Assembly: GCF_044335535.1 (NCBI RefSeq)
Contig: NZ_JBIQVZ010000007.1
Coordinates: 1-64,000 of the forward strand
Direction: 5' to 3'
Source of the DNA: Mariniflexile sp044335535
GTDB lineage: Bacteria; Bacteroidota; Bacteroidia; Flavobacteriales; Flavobacteriaceae
Length of the DNA stretch: 64,000 nt
This document shows, piece after piece, positions 9,075-17,107 of the stretch; the stretch's first letter is position 1; each line of letters starts with the position of its first letter. The position numbers and the translations under genes are program-made. The notes under the pieces were generated by a model that worked only from the letters and a program-made list of their open reading frames with translations, did not search any database and was not told where the DNA came from.

Positions 9075-9376
9075 TAATCTACTAAGCGTTTTAAGCCAAT
9101 GCGCCTTAATGTCTTTTTTTCAAAATTCCAGAAAAACTTATACTGTCCAAATAGCCACCCAAAAAAGACCAGCATAAATTGGTACATGATAAATAGTAAA
9201 ATAATACGCGTTGCCCAATATCCAAAAGATCCAAAACTTTCAGTAGTAATGTTTAAATAATTTAAAATGGGTTTTCCCATAAAAGATGCGGTTGAACCTG
9301 TTATGGCAAACACGATTAGTATAACAATAATTTCCCAATTATGTTCAATACCCCAACGTTCTTTTAATTTTTCCAC
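9074..9376 (-). CDS. Small membrane protein, DUF6787-like
   Basis: 100 residues with two hydrophobic spans (about 16-34 and 52-75), between them SFMGKPILNYLNI and after them FGQYKFFWNFEKK. By recollection it matches the small flavobacterial family DUF6787; the assignment is not certain. It probably sits in the inner membrane. Its stop overlaps the start of the His-rich protein gene, placing it in the same operon as the TonB receptor. Function unknown. Confidence 0.7.
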   Translation of the reverse strand: MEKLKERWGIEHNWEIIVILIVFAITGSTASFMGKPILNYLNITTESFGSFGYWATRIILLFIMYQFMLVFFGWLFGQYKFFWNFEKKTLRRIGLKRLVD

Positions 9377-9413
9377 AAGCCTTATTTAAAGTACAAATGT
9401 AATTAAAAGAGAT

Positions 9414-9851
9414 TTAAATTCTAGGAATAAATGACCCTAATCTTTGTTTGTAAGTCAGCTGAAAATAAATAAAGTAATTATACAATTTATAATTAACATC
9501 ATACCCATAGTCTATACCAGGCTGATAATCAATTTGCATTTCGTATAAATTGGGATTATATCTTTGAGGTTGTAAAACACGGTTATTCCATTCGTTTACA
9601 TAAACTAGGTTCCTGCTTTCAAGATATTGTTGCGAATAGTAGCCTTCGGGTTTAGCCATGCTGACTAACCAAGAGTTAAAGCCAGGTTCGATAATGATGA
9701 TTTCGTATTCTAATTCATCATTGGAAATGGTAACTGTATCGCTAAGCTTTGTGTTTTCCAGTTTTTCATTTTTGTTAGCTGTCGTGGACTTTGTTGTATT
9801 GCAGCTTATCGCAAAACCACAAATTAGCAGTATGTATATGATAGACTTCAT
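9414..9851 (-). CDS. DUF6146-like lipoprotein
   Basis: 145 residues with a lipoprotein signal (MKSIIYILLICGFAISC, cysteine at 17), a Thr/Lys-rich linker, and then a conserved block including PGFNSWL, PEGYYSQQYLE, YVNEWNNRV and PQRYNPNLYEMQIDY. This pattern is typical, by recollection, of the DUF6146 family of Bacteroidota. The function is unknown. It lies 37 bases upstream of the DUF6787-like gene in the same orientation, so it may head the operon. A TAnnTTTG box was not clearly identified upstream. Confidence 0.7.
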   Translation of the reverse strand: MKSIIYILLICGFAISCNTTKSTTANKNEKLENTKLSDTVTISNDELEYEIIIIEPGFNSWLVSMAKPEGYYSQQYLESRNLVYVNEWNNRVLQPQRYNPNLYEMQIDYQPGIDYGYDVNYKLYNYFIYFQLTYKQRLGSFIPRI

Positions 9852-10017
9852 TTTTTTAAGTTTTTAAGATTATATGCCCAAAACTAGTGCTTACTATGCC
9901 ATTATAAAAGTTACAATGAGCGAAACCCTATTTTGAACTAGTAAAATAGTCTTGTCTGTTTACTTAAAATTACAAAAAACATTTCTTAAATACTTGTTTT
10001 TGAGTTGTTTTAACAAA

Positions 10018-10346
10018 GAACTCATCTTGACTTTTTCTATTTCCTGAAACCTGCCTGCCGGCAGGCAGGAATGGCTAAAAGTTATCCATATTTCGGTTAA
10101 AAACAAAAGTTTAGTACATGACAAAAAACCAAAACTGTATACAAAAGTGTTAGGATTGGGACTTCGACAAGCTCAGTCTGACAAACGACAAGCTCAGTCT
10201 GACAAACCAAACGTTACTTTATATTGCCTTTTTAGAATGAAAATAATACCTGCCAATGATGTTTTTACAATTAGGACTTCGACAAGCTCCATGTGATATG
10301 CTTCAATTTTTGTCATGTACTAAAAGCAAAAAGTCAAAATGAGTTC
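10018..10346. repeat. Inverted-repeat (MITE-like) element with nested dispersed repeats
   Basis: Outer ends GAACTCATCTTGACTTTTT (10018-10036) and AAAAAGTCAAAATGAGTTC (10328-10346) are inverted repeats with one mismatch. Inner arms TTTAGTACATGACAAAAA (10110-10127) and TTTTTGTCATGTACTAAA (10307-10324) are perfect inverted repeats. The centre (10159-10243) matches a sequence at 47659-47728 that begins with CTTCGACAAGCTCAGTCTGA. A palindrome has apparently been inserted between the outer and inner left arms. Confidence 0.7.
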
Positions 10347-10386
10347 AAAAAAAAGGCTGTCCGAAAAATATGGACAGCCTTCTTTT
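10347..10386 (-). terminator. Rho-independent terminator of the serC-serA unit
   Basis: AAGGCTGTCC (10353-10362) and GGACAGCCTT (10372-10381) form a perfect 10-bp stem flanked by A-rich and T-rich runs. It lies 33 bases beyond the stop of the minus-strand serA gene. Confidence 0.8.
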
Positions 10387-10418
10387 AAACGTTTAGGTCA
10401 CAATTTCTTATTGTTTCC

Positions 10419-11369
10419 CTATTTTAAAATGCTTATTATCTGTTCTGCTAATTCGGTACCAATTCTGTCTTGTGCTTCGTTGGTAGCAGCACCTGTATGT
10501 GGTGTTAACGATAGACCGGCATTCATTAATAATTGAATTTCTGGTTTTGGTTCGTTTTCAAAAACGTCTAATGCAGCACCGGCTACTTTTCCGCTTTCAA
10601 TAGCGGTTACTAAAGCAGCTTCATCAACCACACCACCACGTGCAGCATTGGCAATAAATACGCCTTTTTTCATTATTTCGAATTCTGGTGCACCAATAAC
10701 ATACTCTTTTTGGGCAGGTACGTGTAGGGTTATAAAATCGGCTTGTTTTAAAACCTCTTCTTTAGAAATGGTTTTAATATTGAAGCTTACTTTTTGTCCG
10801 TCAAAAAACTCTAATTCTAAATCAGCATTTTCAATAAATGGATCGAAAGCAACGACTTTCATACCAGCTCCTAAAGCTACTTTAGCTGTGGCTTGACCAA
10901 TACGTCCAAAACCTAAAACACCCAAGGTTTTTCCTTTAAGCTCCACACCTTTAGCGTATGCTTTCTTTAATTTACCAAAGCTAACATCGCCTTCAAGAGG
11001 CATGTCTCTGTTTGAGTTATGTAAAAAACGGGCCAATCCGTAAAAATGTCCAAATACTAATTCGGCAACGGAATGTGATGAAGAAGCAGGTGTGTTAATA
11101 ACGTGTAAGCCTTTGCTTTTTGCATAATCAACATCGATGTTATCCATACCAACACCACCACGTCCAATGATTTTAATGCTTGGGCATGCGTCAATTAAAT
11201 CTTTACGTACTGTTGTTGCACTACGCACTAATAAAACACTAATTTGTTTTTCGTTTATATAGTTTGCTAGTTGCTCTTGTGCTACGGTTGTTGTAATCAC
11301 TTCAAAACCACCTTTTTCAAGGGCTTCAATACCACTTTTTGAAATACCGTCGTTTGCTAATACTTTCAT
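10419..11369 (-). CDS. serA: D-3-phosphoglycerate dehydrogenase (short, no ACT domain)
   Basis: NAD-dependent D-2-hydroxyacid dehydrogenase; oxidises 3-phosphoglycerate to 3-phosphohydroxypyruvate in serine synthesis. The 316-residue product has the Rossmann motif GFGRIGQATAKVALGAG, the catalytic arginine in AARGGVVDEAAL, the glutamate in FENEP and the histidine in LTPHTGAAT. It lacks the C-terminal ACT regulatory domain of E. coli SerA, as is usual in flavobacteria. I chose MKVLANDGIS at 11369; an in-frame ATG at 11390 would add seven lysine/serine-rich residues. It lies about 200 bases downstream of serC, consistent with one serine unit. Confidence 0.9.
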   Translation of the reverse strand: MKVLANDGISKSGIEALEKGGFEVITTTVAQEQLANYINEKQISVLLVRSATTVRKDLIDACPSIKIIGRGGVGMDNIDVDYAKSKGLHVINTPASSSHSVAELVFGHFYGLARFLHNSNRDMPLEGDVSFGKLKKAYAKGVELKGKTLGVLGFGRIGQATAKVALGAGMKVVAFDPFIENADLELEFFDGQKVSFNIKTISKEEVLKQADFITLHVPAQKEYVIGAPEFEIMKKGVFIANAARGGVVDEAALVTAIESGKVAGAALDVFENEPKPEIQLLMNAGLSLTPHTGAATNEAQDRIGTELAEQIISILK

Positions 11370-11466
11370 TGAATTTGATTTTTTTTTCATTTCCGTGAAA
11401 ACGGAAATCTTTTTTAGTTTCTTTTGATAAAATCCCCACTTTCGTGGAAATAATAAAATTCTATTT

Positions 11467-11571
11467 TAAGGGTTTGAGTAAGCACTGCAAACTGCAACTG
11501 CCCACTGCAAACTTTTCATTTTAAGGGTTCGAGTAAGCACTGCAAACTGCAACTGCCCACTTCAAACTTTT
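11467..11571. repeat. Two-copy direct repeat of about 55 bp between serC and serA
   Basis: GAGTAAGCACTGCAAACTGC followed by AACTGCCCACT(G/T)CAAACTTTT occurs twice, at about 11467-11515 and 11523-11571, separated by a few bases. The second copy runs up to the end of serC. It may affect spacing or stability of the serC-serA transcript; it is non-coding. Confidence 0.85.
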
Positions 11572-12635
11572 TATGCTTTACTCTCCAATTCGCTCATGAC
11601 CTCAACAAGTGCTTTTACACTGTCTATTGGTAGGGCGTTATACATAGAGGCTCTGTAACCACCAACACTTCTGTGTCCGTTTACGCCGCTAATGCCTGCT
11701 TCTTTAAGCATGGTTTCAAAGGTTTCCTTTAAATTTTCATTTTCTAGGGTAAACGTCGCATTCATTAAAGAGCGATCTTCTTTTGCAGCAAAGCCTTTGA
11801 ATAATGGGTTTAAATCAATTTCAGAATACATGACTTGCGCCTTTTTCTCATTCAATTCCTCAACGGCTTTAATACCGCCTAAGCTTTTAATCCATTCTAA
11901 AGTTAACATAGACGTGTAAACCGAGAATACTGGAGGTGTATTGTACATACTGCCATTATCAATATGGATTTTATAGTCCATGATAGAAGGAATATCGCGA
12001 GATACTTTACCTAAGATATCTTCTTTAACAACCACAAGTGTTGTTCCTGCTGGGCCCATATTTTTTTGTGCACCGGCGTAGATTAATCCGAACTGTGAAA
12101 AATCCAATTGACGAGAAAAAATATCGCTACTCATATCGCAAACCATCGGGATTGGTGAGTTAGGGAATGATTTCATTTGTGTTCCAAAAATGGTATTGTT
12201 TGATGTACAGTGGAAATAATCGTAATCTTTAGGGATATCATACCCTTTAGGGATGTAATTAAAGTTAGCGTCTTTAGAAGATGCCACTTCATAGATATCG
12301 TCCAATTTTTTAGCTTCTTTAATGGCTTTTGCACTCCAAGCACCTGTATTTAAGTAACCAGCTCTTTTTTCTAAAAGATTCATGGCAACCATTAAAAACT
12401 GTGTGCTAGCGCCACCTTGTAAAAATAAGGCTTTGTAACCTTTGCCTTCTAGTCCCATAAGTTCTAAAACCAATGCTCTGGCTTGTTCCATAACATCAAT
12501 AAAAGCTTTACTTCTATGGGATATTTCTAATATGGATAATCCTTCATTATTAAAATCAAGAACGGCTTGAGATGATTTAAGAATGACTTCTTGTGGTAAA
12601 ATACTTGGTCCTGCACTAAAGTTGTGTTTCTTCAT
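11571..12635 (-). CDS. serC: Phosphoserine aminotransferase
   Basis: PLP enzyme converting 3-phosphohydroxypyruvate and glutamate to phosphoserine and 2-oxoglutarate, the second step of serine synthesis; also used in pyridoxal phosphate synthesis in some bacteria. The 354-residue product starts MKKHNFSAGPSILP, the standard SerC N-terminus, and has LQGGASTQF, the Schiff-base lysine in YAGAQKNMGPAGTTLVVV, and the C-terminal GHRSVGGYRASMYNA. It is upstream of serA on the same strand, and the two are separated by a duplicated 55-bp spacer. Two genes of one pathway side by side support both calls. Confidence 0.95.
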   Translation of the reverse strand: MKKHNFSAGPSILPQEVILKSSQAVLDFNNEGLSILEISHRSKAFIDVMEQARALVLELMGLEGKGYKALFLQGGASTQFLMVAMNLLEKRAGYLNTGAWSAKAIKEAKKLDDIYEVASSKDANFNYIPKGYDIPKDYDYFHCTSNNTIFGTQMKSFPNSPIPMVCDMSSDIFSRQLDFSQFGLIYAGAQKNMGPAGTTLVVVKEDILGKVSRDIPSIMDYKIHIDNGSMYNTPPVFSVYTSMLTLEWIKSLGGIKAVEELNEKKAQVMYSEIDLNPLFKGFAAKEDRSLMNATFTLENENLKETFETMLKEAGISGVNGHRSVGGYRASMYNALPIDSVKALVEVMSELESKA

Positions 12636-12708
12636 TTGTGTTGTAGAATTTAAAGATGCAAAGTTGCTAATTAATTAGAAATTTAATGCTAAAAATTCAA
12701 TAATTTTT

Positions 12709-13770
12709 TTAGGAAATTGCTAACAAAAATTCAACAGAATCGATACTATCCGCATAATCCCAAAGTTGAGGTTTTTGTGTCGCCCCAAATGCGATTTCGT
12801 TTTCTGTAAATCCGTTAGAAACAATGCACTGAATTTGACTTTTATCGGCTTCTAATTTGTATTTTAATTGAGACATATCGTCATAATATTCATAAAAAAC
12901 GGTAGCGATTGGCGAGGCATAACTCGGGTCTTCTTTTATCATTAAAAAACCATTTTCCAGCATATCGAATTCGCTCATTAAATAAACGGCTTTGTTATAA
13001 TCGTAATTATTGGCGTATTTCGCTTTGTCTATAATAGGATGCCAGTGGTACATGCCATTAAAAAAGGCATCAAAATTATAACCTTTGGGCAGGAACAGTT
13101 TCGATACGTTTCGGCAGCCCAAGCCGTAGTATCTAAAAATATCTTCGGCTAGGTTTATTAAATCGTCTTCGGTTTCCTGTCCTGTTAAAACAGCTACTGA
13201 GTTTCTGTTGTTTCTAATAATAGATGGTTTTCCTTTAAAATAATATTCAAAATAGCGTGCGGTATTATTGCTTCCTGTGGCAATTACGGCATCAAAATTT
13301 TCAATTTTTTCTTCCGTAAAGTGTATGGTTCCTTTAAATTCGGGAGCTACATATTCTAGGTATTTTGCCAAATAGGGTAGCAGGTGCTTATCGTTTGATG
13401 ATTGCTTTACCAGCACCTTATGCCCCGTAATCAACACCGATAAAAAATCGTGAAACCCTACCAGCGGGATGTTCCCTGCCATGATAATGGCCACTTTTTT
13501 TGGCGTCGTAACATTCATATTGTAAGGAGCGAGCCACTTGGTTAAATTGTCTTGGGTTAAAGCATTTACCCAGCCTTTAATGGCAAATCTAATATTTTCG
13601 GGGGTGAACCAGCCATTGTGTTCTTCTGCCAATTTTAATTGATGCTTAAATCCATCAAAGAATAATTCGTTGTGTTCAACATTCTCTTTTTTTTGAATTA
13701 CTTCATTAGAAAATTGACTTAAAAAGTCTCCTAATTTCACAAATGCGGAAATTCTTTGTTGTAATTGCAT
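12709..13770 (-). CDS. Acyl-CoA reductase (LuxC-like)
   Basis: 353 residues related to the LuxC/acyl-CoA reductase branch of the aldehyde dehydrogenase superfamily, which reduces fatty acyl-CoA to the aldehyde with NADPH. Visible blocks are KVAIIMAGNIPLVGFHDFLS, GHKVLVKQSSNDKHLLPYL, IATGSNNTARYFEYYF and the probable catalytic cysteine in YGLGCRNVSKLFLP. The start MQLQQRISAF at 13770 was preferred over an upstream in-frame start at 13902 because the latter would overlap the ferredoxin gene, and a divergent promoter sits between them. The physiological substrate is not known; many flavobacteria carry it beside serC. Confidence 0.85.
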   Translation of the reverse strand: MQLQQRISAFVKLGDFLSQFSNEVIQKKENVEHNELFFDGFKHQLKLAEEHNGWFTPENIRFAIKGWVNALTQDNLTKWLAPYNMNVTTPKKVAIIMAGNIPLVGFHDFLSVLITGHKVLVKQSSNDKHLLPYLAKYLEYVAPEFKGTIHFTEEKIENFDAVIATGSNNTARYFEYYFKGKPSIIRNNRNSVAVLTGQETEDDLINLAEDIFRYYGLGCRNVSKLFLPKGYNFDAFFNGMYHWHPIIDKAKYANNYDYNKAVYLMSEFDMLENGFLMIKEDPSYASPIATVFYEYYDDMSQLKYKLEADKSQIQCIVSNGFTENEIAFGATQKPQLWDYADSIDSVEFLLAIS

Positions 13771-13776
13771 GGTTAA

Positions 13777-13845
13777 TTTGGTTATGAATACTTTTGGCGT
13801 TATTTTTGCGAGTACAAAGTTAGAAAGAAAAAACACTATGGCAAT
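13777..13845. promoter_or_regulatory. Overlapping divergent promoters of the ferredoxin and acyl-CoA reductase genes
   Basis: On the + strand TTTG at 13777-13780 and TATTTTTG at 13801-13808 are 20 bases apart, matching the Bacteroidota -33/-7 consensus; transcription would start near 13814, 24 bases before the ferredoxin ATG. On the - strand TAACTTTG (13822 to 13815) has a TTG 19 bases upstream (13844 to 13842). The two promoters overlap and may compete. Confidence 0.6.
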
Positions 13846-14188
13846 TATTATAACAGACGAATGTATAAATTGTGGTGCTTGCGAACCTGAGTGCCCAAAC
13901 ACAGCAATATATGAAGGCGCAGACGATTGGCGTTACAAAGATGGTACGAGTTTAACAGGCAAAGTAGTACTAACAAACGGCAGTGAGGTTGATGCGGATG
14001 AGGCTCAAGAACCTGTAAGCGACGAGATTTACTATATCGTGCCAGATAAGTGTACAGAATGTAAAGGTTTCCATGACGAGCCACAGTGTGCTGCGGTTTG
14101 TCCTGTAGATTGTTGTGTGCCAGACGAGGACCATGTAGAAACCGAAGAGGAGCTTTTAGCAAAACAACGCTTTATGCACCCGGAATAA
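13838..14188 (+). CDS. 4Fe-4S dicluster ferredoxin
   Basis: Small electron carrier of 116 residues with two cluster motifs: CINCGACEPECP (cysteines 9, 12, 15, 19) and a second group CTECKGFHDEPQCAAVCPVD with a longer loop between the second and third cysteines, typical of Chromatium-type (Alv-like) 2[4Fe-4S] ferredoxins. The frame is open further upstream to 13769, but the start at MAIIITDECINC is fixed by the family N-terminus and by the promoter at 13777-13808. The C-terminus is acidic. It is divergent from the acyl-CoA reductase gene. Its redox partner is unknown. Confidence 0.93.
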   Translation: MAIIITDECINCGACEPECPNTAIYEGADDWRYKDGTSLTGKVVLTNGSEVDADEAQEPVSDEIYYIVPDKCTECKGFHDEPQCAAVCPVDCCVPDEDHVETEEELLAKQRFMHPE

Positions 14189-14280
14189 TTTACAATTAGC
14201 AATGAACAATTAGCAATGAACAATTGACAATTAGCAATTTACAATGAACAATTAGCAATTGGTAATTAATAATAAAGAAT

Positions 14281-14313
14281 GAAATCCTGAGCGTTTGCTT
14301 GGGATTTTTTTTT
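14281..14313 (+). terminator. Ferredoxin gene terminator
   Basis: AAATCC...AGC pairs with GCT...GGGATTT around a GTTT loop, followed by nine T residues. It lies about 95 bases after the ferredoxin stop. Confidence 0.65.
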
Positions 14314-14719
14314 GTATCGTGAATCGTGAAAGGTGAATCGGGAGTCGGGAGTTGTGAAACGTGAAAGGGTTTTTGGTTGATGGTTGTCCTAAATTCAAAA
14401 TCATTAGTGTACGATTAAAGATTCAAGGCTTCGCTACAAGAATATAGAAAATAGAATAAAGAATAAAGAAAATAGACTAATAATAATAAACTGATATTCA
14501 GTCATTTATTTGTATACCTGTTTTAATAATCGTTAAGTAACTTATATTATTACAAAAAGCTAGCCCACAAATCAGTAATCTCTTTAAAAAGCCATTATCA
14601 CTGTGTTTGCAGTGAATTGTAAAAGTTTTATCGAACAACAATGATTCAAAACTCTGAATTCTGAATTTGTCAAATCGTAAATCGTAAATCGTAAATCGAT
14701 AATGCTGTTAGTTTGCAAA

Positions 14720-14781
14720 TCCATGACACAAATTGACACAAATTGACACAAATTGACACACATTGACACATATTGACACAA
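14720..14781. repeat. Tandem repeat of a 10-11 bp unit (GACACAAATT)
   Basis: GACACAAATT, then GACACACATT and GACACATATT, repeats six to seven times in a row between about 14723 and 14780. It also makes spurious minus-strand open frames rich in QFVSICV-type repeats. Confidence 0.85.
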
Positions 14782-14860
14782 TGGGTGAAAAAAGTAGGGG
14801 TTTTGTTCGAGTTTTGTTCGGGTTTTGTTCAGCTATGGGTTTGGGGTCTGTTGTTTGGAT

Positions 14861-14896
14861 GGGGGTTTGCCTGAACAAAGGGCGAATGAAACTAAA
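14861..14896 (+). repeat. Direct repeat a, left copy
   Basis: GGGGGTTTGCCTGAACAAAG followed by GGCGAATGAAACTAAA. A second copy with four differences is at 15480-15515, so the pair flanks the lipoprotein gene at 15010. A shorter relative (GGGGTTTGCCCGAGCAAAGG) is near 38544. Confidence 0.75.
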
Positions 14897-15009
14897 TTGA
14901 GAACCAATCATTGTATTATTAGTGGGTAAATATTTATTACATTTGTAAGTATATGCAATAGAGGCATGGATAATTATTTGTATTCAATTATCATACACAA
15001 GCTGAAAAA

Positions 15010-15450
15010 ATGAAAAAAATAACTTTAATGATTCTGACTTCAATTTGGATTTTTGGTTGTACGGAAATTAATCGGACTGAAAATCTACTTGCAAAAATTG
15101 ATAGTTTAAAAATAAAAAATGATTCTCTAACCAAAATATTGACTGAAGAAAAGCCTAAATCAAATTATTGGTATGATGCGGAATATGATGGAGAAAAGTT
15201 CCTTAAAAGTGGCATTAAAAATTCAACGGAATTTATAGAAAATAATCTTAGAGAAAAAACGGAATTAATTCCTTTAAAAGCAGTTTTAGGCGGAACAATG
15301 CATTTCGGAAATATCCAACTTTTAAGTAGTGAATGGTTAATTGCAGACTTTGATGATGGACACATTCAAGGAAGGGCGATTTATAGATACAAATTAAATG
15401 AAAAAGGACAATTAGAATTTAATTTGCTGCATTCAATTGAACCTGAATAA
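15010..15450 (+). CDS. Hypothetical lipoprotein with N-terminal coiled coil
   Basis: 146 residues. The signal MKKITLMILTSIWIFGC has its lipobox cysteine at residue 17. Residues 25-50 (ENLLAKIDSLKIKNDSLTKI) form a short leucine-repeat coiled coil, followed by a compact alpha/beta domain with LGGTMHFGNIQLLSSEWLIADFDDGH. No family was recognised; similar lipoproteins occur in flavobacterial accessory regions. It is flanked by direct repeat a (14861 and 15480), which suggests it entered as a unit. GCCAAC just after its stop resembles the inverse core sites seen further right. Confidence 0.6.
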   Translation: MKKITLMILTSIWIFGCTEINRTENLLAKIDSLKIKNDSLTKILTEEKPKSNYWYDAEYDGEKFLKSGIKNSTEFIENNLREKTELIPLKAVLGGTMHFGNIQLLSSEWLIADFDDGHIQGRAIYRYKLNEKGQLEFNLLHSIEPE

Positions 15451-15479
15451 ATGAAAGCCAACGTGTCTATTTTTTAGAA

Positions 15480-15515
15480 GGGGGTTTCTCCGAACAAAGG
15501 ACGAATGAAACTAAA
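15480..15515 (+). repeat. Direct repeat a, right copy
   Basis: GGGGGTTTCTCCGAACAAAG followed by GACGAATGAAACTAAA, the counterpart of 14861-14896 on the other side of the lipoprotein gene. Confidence 0.75.
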
Positions 15516-15582
15516 CTAAGACTGCTGCCATACCTAGATTACATTTTAAAAATGTTTTTTGTAGGTGGTTTTTTATTATATT

Positions 15583-15639
15583 CGTAAACATATAAATGAT
15601 ATAACTACAATGGTACTACTGTTTGTTGTGGTTATACAA
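15583..15639 (+). repeat. Cassette-leader repeat, copy 1 (distal part only)
   Basis: Only the last part of the leader is present: ATAAATGATATAACTACAA, a spacer, then TTTGTTGTGGTTATAC. ATAACTACAA (15601-15610) pairs with TTTGTTGTGGTTAT to form the conserved hairpin. The unit core TTGTTGCCAACA follows at 15640-15651. Confidence 0.8.
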
Positions 15640-15663
15640 TTGTTGCCAACAATACCGAACTGA

Positions 15664-16929
15664 ATGAAACCAACAACAGAAAATACATTAAAAATTCTAG
15701 AAAATGCAAGTTTTCAATCGAATTTAGAAAATCTAAAAGCTTCCAATCCAACTCATTCAAGTCAAGAAACAACAATACTTGAAGTTTATGATAGAATGGC
15801 AGAGATAAGAAATTTGTTAACGGATTCAATCGATAATGGTACTTTTGAAAAATTACCCTTCAATCAAAGAAATGCTATAAATTCACAATTAGCAAATGTT
15901 CAAAATTATTCAACTAACGCAAGTCAAATAATCCCTCAATTCAATGCTCTTGAAACAACAATTCATAATAGCAGATTATTAGATTTAAGTGCTCAAAGTT
16001 TAAATTTTGAGGAAAAAGTTAAAGAAGTAAATAGTCTGCGCACACGTTACAAAAGACTATTAAAGGATATTCAAGATTCTGAAAAAATAAAAAACTCGAT
16101 TGATGAGATAAAAGCCCAAGTAGAAGAAGATGCTGAGAATATAAATGTAATAAGCGAAAAAGCTGATGAATTAAAAATAAAATACGAAAAAGATGAAACC
16201 GAAATCGAAGAAAAATTTTCTTCAATAACAGAAGCCGAACAAGAAATAGAGAATAGAAAAAAAGAAATTCTAGCTTTCGCATCAAACATTGAGGACAACG
16301 AAAAGAAATTAGAGACAATCTATAATAAACTCAAAGATTCAATAGAAAAAGAGTTGTCGGACAAACTATTAAAAGTCAATTCTTTAATCACAGAAGCTGA
16401 AAATGCTTTAGAATTAAAACAAACAGAAGGAATAGCAAAAGCATATAGCTCTAGACTAAAAAAAATTTCTGAATCCAAAAACAAACGTTATTGGTTAATT
16501 GGAGCAAGCGTTTTTGTTCTAATAACACTATTATTTGGTTTTTTACTTACTGGCGGGCAAATAAATATATGGAAGTTCGATTTAGGTTTTGCAGATACTG
16601 AAAATGTAGGATTCATAATTGGTCGAATAGTATTGACATTTATTGGTATATCAGGAGCCGTATTTTGTGCAAATAGATTTGTGATACTTCGAAATTTGGA
16701 AGAAGATTATGAATACAAAGTAGTTTTAACAAAATCGATATTGGCTTTTTCTAACAAAATAAAGGAAATCGACAAAGACAAAGTTGCGGATTATCTAACT
16801 CAAGTTCTAAATGAATTACACCAAGATCCATTAAGAAATAGGAAACCAGAAAAAAGTTCAAAAAGTGATATGGATTTGGATAAAATCAATAAGTTTTTAG
16901 AAATGATCAACAAGGTCAAACCTGAATAA
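15664..16929 (+). CDS. Coiled-coil protein with two C-terminal transmembrane segments (unknown)
   Basis: 421 residues. A mostly helical N-terminal region is followed by a long coiled coil (about residues 115-275, rich in Glu, Lys and Ile heptads such as ISEKADELKIKYEKDETEIE). Two membrane spans (about 278-300 and 316-342) follow, with a cytoplasmic tail of about 75 residues. The topology suggests an inner-membrane protein with a large cytoplasmic coiled coil. No family was recognised. It is the sole gene of its cassette, whose ends TTGTTGCCAACA (15640-15651) and TGTTGGCAACAA (16935-16946) are perfect 12-bp complements. A conflict or sensing role is possible but only inference. Confidence 0.7.
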   Translation: MKPTTENTLKILENASFQSNLENLKASNPTHSSQETTILEVYDRMAEIRNLLTDSIDNGTFEKLPFNQRNAINSQLANVQNYSTNASQIIPQFNALETTIHNSRLLDLSAQSLNFEEKVKEVNSLRTRYKRLLKDIQDSEKIKNSIDEIKAQVEEDAENINVISEKADELKIKYEKDETEIEEKFSSITEAEQEIENRKKEILAFASNIEDNEKKLETIYNKLKDSIEKELSDKLLKVNSLITEAENALELKQTEGIAKAYSSRLKKISESKNKRYWLIGASVFVLITLLFGFLLTGGQINIWKFDLGFADTENVGFIIGRIVLTFIGISGAVFCANRFVILRNLEEDYEYKVVLTKSILAFSNKIKEIDKDKVADYLTQVLNELHQDPLRNRKPEKSSKSDMDLDKINKFLEMINKVKPE

Positions 16930-16934
16930 AATAC

Positions 16935-17072
16935 TGTTGGCAACAAAGCCGTATAAATTTAATTGCTATTGCAAGCTTACTTACGAAAATCCTCGCGGAT
17001 TTTCTATTCGGTTTGTATTTGCTAAATTAGGTGCTTAAAACACGTAATTAATCTTATATAAACACGTTAACA
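16935..17072 (+). other. attC-like recombination site 1
   Basis: Starts with inverse core TGTTGGCAACAA (16935-16946). TATAAATTTAATTGC (16952-16966) pairs imperfectly (12 of 15) with GTAATTAATCTTATA (17044-17058). The next core-like GTTAACAA begins at 17066. The central part holds AAATCCTCGCGGATTTT, itself a palindrome. The order inverse core, arm, loop, arm, core is that of an integron attC. Confidence 0.55.
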
Positions 17073-17107
17073 ACAAGTCTAAAAATAATATCGAAAAGAG
17101 ATAAAAA

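Larger units (their letters stand above)
9852..10418. other. 567-bp intergenic region, no gene
   Basis: No coding sequence is supported. It holds the nested inverted-repeat element at 10018-10346, a perfect 20-bp palindrome CCTGCCTGCCGGCAGGCAGG at 10050-10069, three matches to the dispersed sequence CTTCGACAAGCTC, and the serA-side terminator at 10347-10386. Confidence 0.7.
14189..15009. other. 821-bp repeat-rich non-coding region at the left edge of the accessory island
   Basis: No gene is supported. 14189-14280 is made of ACAATTAGCAATGA-like short repeats. A terminator for the ferredoxin gene is at 14281-14313. ATCGTAAATCGTAA repeats lie near 14680, and GACACAAATT tandem copies at 14720-14780, followed by GTTTTGTTCGG repeats. 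A 36-bp block at 14861-14896 recurs at 15480-15515. Confidence 0.65.

Noticed and set aside
13770..13902. Longer start for the acyl-CoA reductase
   Set aside because: It would overlap the ferredoxin gene and both promoters; the family N-terminus begins near 13770.
14189..14280. Possible CRISPR-like array (ACAATTAGCAATGA repeats)
   Set aside because: Units are too short, have no unique spacers of even length and no cas genes are nearby.
14584..14911. Two overlapping minus-strand frames with QFVSICV repeats
   Set aside because: They are translations of the GACACAAATT tandem repeat and neighbouring simple sequence.
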